This document shows, one piece after another, positions 1 to 8,872 of a stretch of 20,000 bases of DNA. The stretch's first letter is position 1. Each line of letters begins with the position of its first letter. A program made the translations under genes and the position numbers. The stretch covers positions 1 to 20,000 of the forward strand of contig JABUQX010027773.1 of NCBI GenBank assembly GCA_015478945.1. Direction: 5' to 3'. The DNA comes from Trachelipus rathkii. Lineage: Eukaryota > Arthropoda > Malacostraca > Isopoda > Trachelipodidae. The notes below the pieces were generated by a model that searched no databases, was not told the DNA's origin, and was given only the letters and a program-made list of their open reading frames with translations.

Positions 1-84
1 GGGAGAGAGATAAAACACTTGAAGAAAAATTGCAAAACAAAACTTGCAAAAAAAGAAAGAAAAAAGAAAGAAAAATAGAAAAAA

Positions 85-123
<39 letters not shown>

Positions 124-184
124 TTAATAATATATATATATATATAATAGTATATATATAATAATAATATATATATATATATAT
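1..184. repeat. A-rich and (TA)n low-complexity sequence
   Basis: A purine-rich start with runs of A and GAAAA (1-85) passes into TA dinucleotide repeat with TAA interruptions (about 88-184). No coding or RNA gene is visible. It is the first of many TA blocks in this window. Confidence 0.9.
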
Positions 185-890
185 GTAGTAGGGTTTTAGT
201 ATATTGATGGGGTATATATAGTGATGGTATGGTATTGTGTTTAGGTGTATGCTTTGAGGTATAGTATAGTATATGGTAGGGTGAGTGGCAGTAAAGATAA
301 GCTAAAGAATTGATTTCTATTGTTTAGGTATGTGTCTTTTTGGTCTAATATCGCTGAGCAGGACGGTTATTAGCAAAGGCTGCTGGGACAAATGTTCCTC
401 CTCAAAAGATATTAGGGGGTGGGCCCTAGTGGATATATCAAAAAAGTCAATATCAAGGTGGGTAGCTCTCGTTTGATCACTTTAACTGGTGGGGTGTGTG
501 TAGTCGTGAGAACAGAATTCTCTCACATATATTAATTTGTGAGTATAACATAGCAAATTTATAATCAGGTGTGCTATAAGTGTGTTAGTATAGTTTGTGT
601 GTGGACGAGATGGTATAGGTGCATTATAGGTGGCCAAACGTGAGTTGTCATTAGCATATGACAGAGGTGGTCGGTTATTGCAATTGAATAGGTTTGTGGG
701 ATTGAGTGTGAGAGCGGGATATTATGGACTTGGGTATTGTCAGTGGGCAATGGAAAAGCGCGGGACGTAGTGTAGGGTTTATTGAGGTTGGGCAGCATAG
801 CACAGTGTGGGGGGGGGAAGTAATGGGTCTGTAATGAGTGCAGTAGTTTGGAGGTAGTGTGTGGCGCAGCATTAGTCGGAACGGATTTAA
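185..890. other. Stretch with no gene, G/T-skewed on the plus strand
   Basis: About 700 bases in which the plus strand is visibly rich in G and T and poor in C, with many GTGT, GGTA and TAGT words. Open frames on the minus strand here are a by-product of the skew: their translations are rich in H, P, T and L and resemble no family I know. The part around 345-480 has more even composition and could be an old element remnant, but I cannot name it. Confidence 0.6.
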
Positions 891-2270
891 AATTTGCATT
901 TGTTTATTTGTATGCACATGAATTTGTGACGTATCTTTATAGATGAATCCCAAAGGAAACAGCTTGCATTATGTCACTGTCAAAGTTTGCGCTGAAGGAT
1001 TCCTCCAAGCTGACAAGAAGCAATGATATGTTGATTGGTGAGCGAATGGCTCTGTTTAAAAGCTGCCATTGATTTATTCCAACATTTCTTGTCATAGAGT
1101 CACACGGTGATGAGAGCATTGGATTATGATTATGGCCCAAGGACAAAGCAACAATCCTCCAATGGAAACCATCCAACCTCACCAAGACACTAAGAAAAGG
1201 TAAGGTCAGTGTCAAGGAGCAATGTGAAGTTCAGTACTCAACATTTTCTGTTGTTGTCAAGGAGATGTGTACAATACAAAGAATTTGTCCAAAATGATTA
1301 ATGCGAAACAATAAAGAATCCATTCTAACACTAGGTCAGGATGTCAACCTCTGTAACTAATGTAATTTATTAATTATTTTATTTGGCTAAGATTTAATCA
1401 AACTCTGTTAAATATATTAAAAATTTGTCAATAGTTTGTGAAGCCCTTATTTATTTATTTGCTTGCTAATCAAGATTGTGATAATTTGAGATTTTGTTGG
1501 GTATTTGTGATATAGAGTTGTGTGAACCCAGGGGAATTTCTGGTTGGCATGAGATCTGGAATGATCTGAATGGGAGGGTAGTCATGGAAAATTTTGTGAC
1601 ACCTCATTGCTCGTCGCATTCCAGAAAATTTATAATTTTTTTTCAATTTAATAATTTAATACACTGGGGATAATAATATCGGGGCTGGCTTTAATGGGTG
1701 CCCTCCTATGATGTTTCTCTCCTTTCAGGTTGCTAGATTGCTGGTAACAGTGTAAAAGAAGAAGTTAAAAATAATAATCAAAGTAATGTGGGTTCTGCTA
1801 AGATATAGCCCTATGTTTGGTGTTCAGGAGCAGTATCATGCTCATTCTGATGTCTTGTATCACAAAGTATCCAAGATATAGTGTTTGGAATGTCCAGGAA
1901 TATTCGGCATCATGTGGAATATTACTGACAGATTATTAAAATACATTAATTTTATGAGTTGTACTTTCTTTCTGGTTTTTTTGGAGCATTTTGATAAAAA
2001 AACAGACTGATTGTTATAAGATTCTGTATGTCAAAACAGTTCCTCCAAAATAAAAATTATCATTTTGGATATTTCTCATCCCCAATATATTATCTTCAGT
2101 TATATTATTTAACTGGATACTCCTGTTTCAGTTTTGCTTTTATATCCAATGTTTATGTTACTATAATCTTAATAATCAGAATAGCAGAAACAATTCATCA
2201 TTATCAGTCTTCATTCGCAATCTAATTAATAATTCATATGTGCTCTTAGTAGGAAACGCATTCAAGGCTG
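891..2270. other. Balanced-composition sequence, no recognised gene; one unrecognised 92-codon minus-strand ORF at 937-1215
   Basis: This is the least repetitive part of the window. A minus-strand ORF (937-1215) has a normal-looking amino-acid mix, and its beginning overlaps a splice-acceptor-like TTTTCTTAG on the minus strand (about 1184-1192). On the plus strand an acceptor-like pyrimidine tract with CAG lies near 1715-1729. I recognise no domain in any frame. It may be host intergenic or intronic sequence, a fragment of a host exon, or an old repeat. A further plus-strand ORF at 2028-2225 looks like chance. Confidence 0.35.
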
Positions 2271-2476
2271 GTCCAACAATTATACATATATGGACAAAAT
2301 TATCAATTATAGCCGACACCAGCCAATTTTCATGTATCTTATATGGAATTGTTTGAAATGATTCAAATGATACGTAATTAAAGAATTTAAAAATAAAATA
2401 AAATGTGGCCTCAAATAAATTATGAAGTCCTGAACTTTAAATTAAAGACTATTTACTTTGATACATTTTGAACAAT

Positions 2477-2510
<34 letters not shown>

Positions 2511-2944
2511 CTTTTGCTTAAGACTTATAGTACCAACGATTAAGTTTGGTTACTTTTTCTGCAGCATGTGGACAAGTTGGTGGGTACGTGGGACAGAGCT
2601 CTCTGGATAAAAGTTTGTGTGCCATGCAATCATTTATTACTTAAAAATTAATATAAATGGTATCTACTAATATGCAGGCAAAAATTTTTTTTAAAAATTG
2701 AAAATATAACAAACACAGCGAGGTTTTTATAGGCGTACAGGCGGGATGACTTGGCCCTTTAGGTATAGAACTGTTTGTCTCCCGAGTCTTCCCTAATCTG
2801 CACTTTTTTGGAATTTTTTTTTTTTTTTTTGAAAATTCAAGGGCCCTATAGTAGACATTAAGCAGTACAAAAAAATAATAATTGTAATCTAATTATAATT
2901 AGTTTTATTAAAGCTTTAAATAAGCTCAGTCAACCCCACCTTTG
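2271..2944. other. AT-rich stretch with no gene; two poly-T runs
   Basis: It holds a run of 31 T (2480-2510) directly after AATAAA and a run of 17 T (2814-2830). On the minus strand these read as poly-A, so they could be tails of retrocopies inserted in minus orientation, but no coding remnant is visible to their right. Nothing else is recognised. Confidence 0.55.
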
Positions 2945-3744
2945 GAGGGGTGAACGGACCCACCATTGAGGGTTGAATCGAATCCACTATTTAAATTCCT
3001 CTTTTTACGTATAAATTCAATGTTATATTTGTTATAATTTTTTACTTAATAAAAGAAACTGTGTTTAAATTAATAATTAGTTAATTAATAAATAAAAATG
3101 TCAATAATCATGGCATTAAAATAGAATAAAAATTAAGGTGGTCCGTTCATCCCTCCTCCGCTCAAAAATTGGACATTTTTTGGAATTCTGTATTTTTTAA
3201 TATAAATTCAATTTTTATTTTAATTTTACTTAATATAAGTTATTTATTTTATTATATTTAAATTAATTATAGCTACATAATAAAAATGTCAATTAAAAAT
3301 AGGTACAATACGAAAAACAATGGTGGTCCGATTCATCCCTTCATCAATTTTGCGGGGTGAATCGAACCAAGTTAGGCCCCGTGATTTTGCCCAATCTAAT
3401 TACTGTTGGAACAAAAATTGAACTCTGCCAGTTAGATGCTGATATACTCAAGTGTACATACACTGGAAAAAATAATTGAAAATCCATCAACAATTTTTCA
3501 GTTTTATTAACAAAGTTAAAAAGAACTGTATTTTTTCAAAAGTGAAATCGAATTGAATGGCCATTTTATAGCCTATATTTATTATATTTTTAAAAAATAT
3601 TAAAAACTTAAATGAAGTAAAAAGATAATCTAAATAAAACTTTAGTACTACCGCGTAGGCTGTTAAGAGAGCAAGAAAAATAATTTTTTTATTTTTATTT
3701 AGGTGGATCCGAATCACCCTTCTAAAAAAGGTGGGCCCAGTCAC
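2945..3744. repeat. Non-autonomous repeat with inverted ends and internal units of about 185 bp
   Basis: The left end (about 2945-2988) begins GGGGTGAACGGACCCACC. The reverse complement of the right end (about 3702-3744) begins GGGGTGACTGGGCCCACC and continues with a similar GATTCGGATCCAC block, so the two ends are diverged inverted copies. Inside, GGTGGTCCG-TTCATCCC occurs at 3137 and 3322 (185 bp apart), each preceded by a similar AT-rich stretch ending AAAATGTCAAT. An inverted copy, GGGGTGAATCGAACC, lies at 3354-3368 and forms a hairpin with 3322-3339. There is no coding capacity. It could be a MITE-like element or a nested tandem repeat; the superfamily is unknown. Confidence 0.6.
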
Positions 3745-3756
3745 CCCGCCCGCCCC

Positions 3757-3909
3757 TTATATAATAGTATATATATATATATATATATAGATATATATTA
3801 TATATTATATATATAATATATATATAATATATATATGATATATAATTATATATACTATAATATAATATAATTATATATTATAGTATATTAATATATAATA
3901 TGATATTAT
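3757..3909. repeat. (TA)n imperfect microsatellite
   Basis: Nearly pure A and T with TA dinucleotides and TAA/ATT interruptions. It runs directly up to the left terminal inverted repeat of the hAT element, so it was probably the insertion target or expanded beside it. Confidence 0.95.
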
Positions 3910-3924
3910 CAGTGGCGACTCGTG
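3910..3924. repeat. hAT left terminal inverted repeat
   Basis: CAGTGGCGACTCGTG pairs with the reverse complement of 7030-7043 with one indel. It lies at the 3' end of the transposon relative to the transposase gene. Confidence 0.85.
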
Positions 3925-3966
3925 ATAGAAATGGATGGGGGTGCGATTTCACATTATATACAGTAA

Positions 3967-4013
3967 ATAATATATATATATATAATATATATATTTATAT
4001 ATATATATAATAT

Positions 4014-4061
<48 letters not shown>

Positions 4062-4075
4062 TATATAATATATCG
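3967..4075. repeat. (TA)n microsatellite inside the hAT element
   Basis: A TA array with TAA interruptions between the left TIR and the transposase stop codon. As it lies inside the element, it either moved with it or expanded after insertion. Confidence 0.9.
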
Positions 4076-4221
4076 CATTTTATACAAAAGGTTAGCCGCC
4101 TATGACATTATTCTACTTCGTACGGTAGCACAATTACATAAAAAAAGTTACCTGTTACGAATGATTTAAAATAAAATATAAAAATAATAAATTACTTACT
4201 TTATAATTAAATTGTAGGTTT

Positions 4222-5181
4222 TTATAATTTGTAGCTAAAGTCCATTCTTCTCGCTTTTTGACTTGCAAATAAGTCAATCACAAGATTGTCAAAAGATGGA
4301 TTCTGGACAATATCTCTTTCTGTTGCAAGCGCAACGAGGGCATTCAGTCTTTCTTGCCCCATTGTATTCCGAATAACGGTTTTTATTCTTTTTAATCTAG
4401 AAAAGCATCTTTCAGCTTCAACAGATGCCATTGGAGTAGTTATTAAAATTTTTAGCAACTTTAATGTTTCTTCAAAAGTCTGATCCATTCCATTTTCAAT
4501 AATGTACTTATAAGAATCAAGAGCTCCTTTCAGGGAATAAAAATCTTCTCTAGAATATATAACTTGAAGTTCAGATTTGAGTCTCAAGATGTTAAAAAAT
4601 GGATAAACAGTTACAGTCTTTTCAAATGCAACTGTGGGAAATGAGGTTCTATATAATTTAAAGTGTTCACGCTCGAAAAGTTGAGCTGATAGTAAATGAT
4701 CACTAAACGAAAACCTCTCCTTAGACTGAGATATTATTATGTCACACACTTTATACGCAGCAGCTTTTTTAATTTCGTAGTAATTGGAAGCATTTAACGA
4801 TCTTCTTCTCTTCACCTCACAAACATCATACGTTCCCTCAATTTCTTCCATTATGGTGGTCATACTGTTTCTAATCTTTCCTAATTCTAATTGTAGTTCA
4901 CTCACAGCTTGTTTTATGAGAATTACGTCTGCATTTCTTGATTGAATTTTATTATAGAAACAATCTACGTGCGGCATTATATGGCGGAAAACAGTGAGCC
5001 AAAATACAAAAGTAGGATCAGTCAATAACCTTTGCAAACCTCCTGCTTGATCTCGTGTTCCTGGTTGTTTGCTTTCATTTAGAATTTTTTCAAAGCACTC
5101 TAACAATAGCTCTCTATGTTCAAAAACCATGTTTACAGTTCGGATGTTAAAATTCCATCTTGTTTTAACAGTTTTTGGCAA
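4222..5181 (-). CDS. hAT transposase, C-terminal part (downstream of a frameshift)
   Basis: This is the second half of the hAT transposase. Residues 7-9 are the TRW motif that follows the second catalytic block in ZMYM1-like hAT proteins. Residues 10-240 are the helical insertion domain. Residues 248-285 (TTPMASVEAERCFSRLKRIK and on) are the hAT C-terminal dimerisation motif, including the conserved E-R-x-F-S block that in this superfamily carries the acidic residue after the insertion domain. The protein ends 319 codons after the ATG at a normal distance past this motif, so the C-terminus looks complete. The listed ATG is only the first methionine: the same frame is open upstream to about 5262 and encodes expected family sequence there. 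The real protein therefore starts in the neighbouring ORF at 6344, and this piece would not be made alone. The encoded enzyme would act in the nucleus, cutting and joining transposon ends. Confidence 0.85.
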   Translation of the reverse strand: MPKTVKTRWNFNIRTVNMVFEHRELLLECFEKILNESKQPGTRDQAGGLQRLLTDPTFVFWLTVFRHIMPHVDCFYNKIQSRNADVILIKQAVSELQLELGKIRNSMTTIMEEIEGTYDVCEVKRRRSLNASNYYEIKKAAAYKVCDIIISQSKERFSFSDHLLSAQLFEREHFKLYRTSFPTVAFEKTVTVYPFFNILRLKSELQVIYSREDFYSLKGALDSYKYIIENGMDQTFEETLKLLKILITTPMASVEAERCFSRLKRIKTVIRNTMGQERLNALVALATERDIVQNPSFDNLVIDLFASQKARRMDFSYKL

Positions 5182-5201
5182 CCGTTTCCCAATAATTTCA
5201 T

Positions 5202-6344
5202 CTAATACAGAGCATCTCTGAGGAGATTGTGAAAAAAGGTTGGAATTAGTGACATATTTTCTAAAAAAATTATTCCAATTTCTGGAATTTGAGAAACTGA
5301 CTGAGTCATTATCAAATTAATTTGATGCGCATAACAGTGTACATAATGTGCATTTGGATAAACGTCTTTTATAAATACGTTTACACCACTGACGTGTCCA
5401 CTCATAACTGCGGCACCATCATAACTTTGAGCAATCAATTTTTCTGGACAGTTCGGTAAAATGGATTTTAATTGATCAGAAATAACGCTAGCTATTGATT
5501 CTGCCCTGTGAGAAGCTGGGTTAAAAAGTCCCCAAAATCTTTCTTTTATATTCCCGTCATATTCATAGCGCAAAATGAGAGCTAATTGAAATTCGTTTGA
5601 TATATCAGAGGTTTCATCTGCGATTATGCCTATAAAGCTAGCTTGTGAAATCTCTTTTAATATGTGCATCCTACATATTTCCCAAGAGCAAGAAAGTAAA
5701 TCATTTTGTATAGTCATTGAAGTTCCTTTGAAAACGTTAGAACTTTTTAAGTGATCTCTTAAAGTTGGATCTAATTCAGCACTGTATTCTATTAAGGATT
5801 TAAAAACACCAGGATTCATAGAATCAGAACTTTCGTCATGACCCCTTAAGGGGAGTTCAAGATTTGCACAAAATTTGATGGCTTTGATAATTCTTAGTAA
5901 AATGTATCTATTTTTAGTAACTTGCTGATTGTGGCATTCAATCGCTTGTTTGTAAGCAGAATCAATATTTTCTTTTATATTTACTTTTCCTAATACTGCT
6001 AAATTAGCCTCATTGTTTATATGACTTACAGAAGCTTCATGTTTACCTATTTTGACTGATAGATGGGCTAAATCAGTCACTCCAATTCTAGCCCAAGAAT
6101 CATCTCCTTCAAATAGCAAACATGGGAAGCAAAATAGAGCATTTTTCTCTGAGGAGCCGCAGAGCCATTTGTGTCTCTTATATAAATCCACGTTAAATTT
6201 TCGAGAGTACGGTTTTTTGCTCTTGTATGATGTCTGAGTTAATTTTATATTTGGCATAGGCCTACCAAGCTCTTTTATATTTAATTTTTCTTCAAGAGAA
6301 AATCTTGAAAACTTATTATTTAATATATTTAATACACTATTCAT
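5202..6344 (-). CDS. hAT transposase, N-terminal part (TTF zinc finger, DUF4371, first catalytic residues)
   Basis: This is the first half of a ZMYM1-like hAT transposase. Residues 26-50 hold the family's LGRPxPN start block. Residues 58-110 form a TTF-type zinc finger for DNA binding (WLCG, then FCFPC, then the later histidine SHI). Residues 160-345 match the DUF4371/RNase H-like core. IADETSD carries the first catalytic aspartate (D243) and QSYDGAAVMSG the second (D309), followed by HCYAHQINLI (C337/H340). From about residue 360 the sequence leaves the family pattern and stops at 380. The change lies at a run of seven A on the plus strand (5263-5269, T7 in the coding sense), where one base is missing or extra. 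The ATG at 6344 fits, because the protein starts a little before the conserved LGRP block. Apart from this break the frame is clean, which suggests a fairly young copy or a sequencing error in the homopolymer. Confidence 0.88.
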   Translation of the reverse strand: MNSVLNILNNKFSRFSLEEKLNIKELGRPMPNIKLTQTSYKSKKPYSRKFNVDLYKRHKWLCGSSEKNALFCFPCLLFEGDDSWARIGVTDLAHLSVKIGKHEASVSHINNEANLAVLGKVNIKENIDSAYKQAIECHNQQVTKNRYILLRIIKAIKFCANLELPLRGHDESSDSMNPGVFKSLIEYSAELDPTLRDHLKSSNVFKGTSMTIQNDLLSCSWEICRMHILKEISQASFIGIIADETSDISNEFQLALILRYEYDGNIKERFWGLFNPASHRAESIASVISDQLKSILPNCPEKLIAQSYDGAAVMSGHVSGVNVFIKDVYPNAHYVHCYAHQINLIMTQSVSQIPEIGIIFLENMSLIPTFFHNLLRDALY

Positions 6345-6592
6345 TTTGAAATTATTATACTAACATGTAAAAAATATATAAAACAATTAAAAACTCAAAC
6401 ACAAACTCACTCCAAATGATTGCACGTTAACTGACATAAAAAATAAATTATTATGGGATTCGATGTGTCGCTACTATGAAATCAATGTAAAAATTAAACG
6501 AAGACAAATATTACTATATTAATATTTATATTATATGTCTTCTAATAATATTATATATACAACTATAATATGATATATATATATATTAATAT

Positions 6593-6598
<6 letters not shown>

Positions 6599-6648
<50 letters not shown>
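6599..6648. repeat. (TAA)n microsatellite
   Basis: About 17 near-perfect TAA units, preceded by (TA)n at about 6540-6598. It lies inside the hAT element, between the transposase start codon and the right TIR, where the transposase promoter would be expected. Confidence 0.95.
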
Positions 6649-6670
6649 CAGTGTACGACAACTTACGCTG

Positions 6671-7024
6671 AGGCGATCTTAAGAATCGCTCCAAAGTAAG
6701 TATTTTATAATCTCTTCTATATCGCTGCCAGACGTATAATTTTCACATAACTATTGGAGCTATCAGGAGCGATGAATGATTTCGCTCGCCAACTCATATT
6801 CTTATATAAATAGAATTTCAAAAACTACGTACAACTGAGACAAGTATGTTTATTCAATTTCTTCTTATTAGATGAAATTTTCTTACGTTTCTGCCTTATT
6901 ATTATTAATTTTGTTATTATTGTCCATTCAATTTATTTATTAAAAACTTTATCGTTTTAATTAAGTGTTATAATTCAGAATTTATGTTTAATTAGTGAGG
7001 AGGAGCGATCGTCCAATCGCTCCT
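6671..7024. repeat. Subterminal GGAGCGAT / ATCGCTCC repeats of the hAT element
   Basis: The octamer or close variants occur in both orientations: ATCGCTCC at 6685-6692, AGGAGCGAT at 6765-6773, and a perfect 9-bp inverted pair AGGAGCGAT (7001-7009) and ATCGCTCCT (7016-7024) just inside the TIR. A near-palindrome centred on CTTAAG (about 6673-6689) carries the same GCGAT word. Subterminal short repeats of this kind are transposase-binding sites in other hAT elements (known for Ac and Hermes). The role here is inferred. Confidence 0.6.
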
Positions 7025-7029
7025 ATATG

Positions 7030-7043
7030 CACGAGTCGCCCTG
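7030..7043. repeat. hAT right terminal inverted repeat
   Basis: CACGAGTCGCCCTG is the reverse-complement partner of 3910-3924, with one T deleted. It marks the 5' side of the transposon relative to its gene. Confidence 0.85.
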
Positions 7044-7135
7044 ATATATAATATATATATATATATATATTTAATATATATATATATATATATATAGTAT
7101 ATATATATATAATATTATAAATATATATATTATTA
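7044..7135. repeat. (TA)n microsatellite flanking the hAT element
   Basis: A TA array with a few interruptions, immediately outside the right TIR. With 3757-3909 it shows that the transposon sits within TA-repeat DNA on both sides. Confidence 0.95.
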
Positions 7136-7140
7136 GGCTT

Positions 7141-7794
7141 ATAACCCTGATCACTACTGACAAGATACCAATCATCATTACAAACAGCTTAAAATCAAAC
7201 AACTGAAAAAGTTCTCAGTATATATCCTTTGACACCCATCTTTGCTTTACACCTCACATCCAAAACACACAGCAAATTGAAAACTAAATGTCCTACAAAC
7301 TTTGTCTCGACACAATTTCAGTAACAAAGCAACTACACTGACAACTAATTACAAACAAATTTCTCAAAGAACGTACAATCAGACTATGGATGCAACAGTC
7401 TGGTACCTCTTTATCTCATCTAACTAACAATCAAATTAACAAAGGATCCAAATCTGTTCTTAGAACTATCACAGGCTGCCTGAAAACTACTCCAATTCAA
7501 CATCTACATGAAGAAACAAATATTTTCCTAATTCAGGATCACCTGAACATGATAGGAACGTAATTCCAGCCAGGGATCTCGACCCAAACCATCCATACCA
7601 TAACTACCTACAAGTCCACACTATACACTGTTGAAAATCCCCTCCCTCCTCTGCTGCCCTCTATTACGGCAAACTCCTTAGAGCCATCCTCCATCATCCT
7701 AACAACACATCTCTCTCAAGACATTTCACATATACTTTACACATCATGCATGGGTAAAGAAAATAATTTAAAAAAAAAAAAATTAAAAAAAAAA
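7141..7794 (+). pseudogene. Non-LTR retrotransposon (LINE) reverse transcriptase remnant, C-terminal part with A-rich tail
   Basis: The plus strand, read across several frames, gives blocks typical of the end of a Jockey-like RT: FDTHLCFTPHIQNTQ (about 7229-7273), a TTNYKQ...TVW segment (about 7334-7402), then a clear stretch SVLRTITGCLKTTPIQHLHE followed by ETNIF...DHLNMIG (about 7453-7558). A decayed LDPNHPYHN-like tail and NNTSLSRH (about 7700-7726) follow. At least three frame changes and several stops show it is dead. An A-rich stretch (7760-7794) follows at once and fits the 3' tail of a plus-strand LINE. Polymerase palm and endonuclease are absent, so the copy is strongly 5' truncated. 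The clade assignment is tentative. Confidence 0.75.
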
Positions 7795-8872
7795 TCAATT
7801 TTTGTTGTACTAAGGCTAAGAGTAGCTCCACAATTACCATTTGTTTTTGTTTTTTCAGCCCTTTTTTTTTTTTTTTGGTAGAATTAAAATAAATACATTT
7901 TGAATCTTTAAGTAGCCTAATGAAGAAATACCTAAATAATGGAAAGAAATACCCAAACATTTTATTAAACATGTAGCCTATTTATTTTTCAAGATACTGT
8001 AGGCTACACTGTAATGTTTATGAAAATTCAAGGAAATACAACAATTCTAAATAATTACTTATGTTTATTTAAATTATATTGGTAATAGTACAATTTATGT
8101 ATGCTGCCTTCTAGTCTAGCAGCCAGCCAGCAAGAACTTCACTCATGTCAAGAAATATAAGAATATACTGGAATGTGTTCAAATTTATTAGAAGTATAAT
8201 AAAAATCCATGGGAAAGCATTTAAATACCAGTTTTCAGTATTAGAAAAAGTATACAATTGTACCGGGAGGTCGCCATCTTGAAATTCAGAAGAAAATGGT
8301 TTTAACAATTAAGGAGTTTTATCACAATCTAGATTGAGGTTTTATCACCATTGAGTGGCGAAATATAATTATTGACAATGTAAAAAATATTGCAATTGAA
8401 GATGTATATTATGATACCCACGTAAAAATATTACAATACTTGTAAGCATTTTTCTTTTAATTCTAACCTTTCACTTGAATCCCAACTGCATCGTTTTATA
8501 ACAACTTTAAATTAAAGATTATAAATATAAAGTAAAAATTTTGCAGCTGAATTTAACGATATTGAATTTGTACATTAAATTATAAAAGAGAAAACATTTT
8601 GATCACGTTAAACATAGCAAAGAACATTGACATTTGACATTTCACACATTAAATGGTTAAATAGCCCGCTTCATTTTTTCATTTCTTCAATGAATTTGCT
8701 TTCTTCTTTTAACAATTTATGTATCGGGACATGGTTTACATTTTCAATATTTATGAGTCTTAAAACTGAATCTAACAGGAGCTCCGGCATTCATCAAAAA
8801 TTCAAGAAATTTTACAAAATTTACTTTCTCGTTTCTACATAAAATGTTTCGAATGTTATTTAAAAACTATAA
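7795..8872. other. AT-rich stretch with no recognised gene
   Basis: It contains a T15 run (7862-7876) and repeated GTAGCCTA/GTAGGCTA words around 7910-8010 of the kind common in crustacean intergenic DNA. Short ORFs on both strands (for example 8111-8308 minus and 8627-8842 plus) show no family signature and look like chance. Confidence 0.6.

Larger units (their letters stand above)
3910..7043 (-). mobile_element. hAT-superfamily DNA transposon, ZMYM1/TTF-type transposase, nearly complete
   Basis: The element is bounded by terminal inverted repeats CAGTGGCGACTCGTG (3910-3924) and CAGGGCGACTCGTG (reverse complement of 7030-7043), alike apart from one deleted T. CAG-first short TIRs are normal for hAT. 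Between them one transposase lies on the minus strand (4222-6344) in two frames. hAT elements make 8-bp target duplications; here the flanks are GATATTAT (3902-3909) and ATATATAA (7044-7051). They do not match exactly and lie in TA repeat, so the duplication cannot be confirmed. Length about 3.1 kb is normal for an autonomous hAT. The element also contains a (TA)n block at 3967-4075 and a (TAA)n block at 6599-6648. Confidence 0.85.

Noticed and set aside
2970..2990. GGTTGAATCGAATCC as a possible RNA polymerase III B box of a tRNA or SINE
   Set aside because: There is no A box at a suitable distance and no cloverleaf; the motif recurs as part of the inverted-end repeat.
3487..3744. 85-codon minus-strand ORF with hydrophobic stretches
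   Set aside because: It lies in the AT-rich inverted-end repeat; hydrophobicity follows from base composition and no family is recognised.
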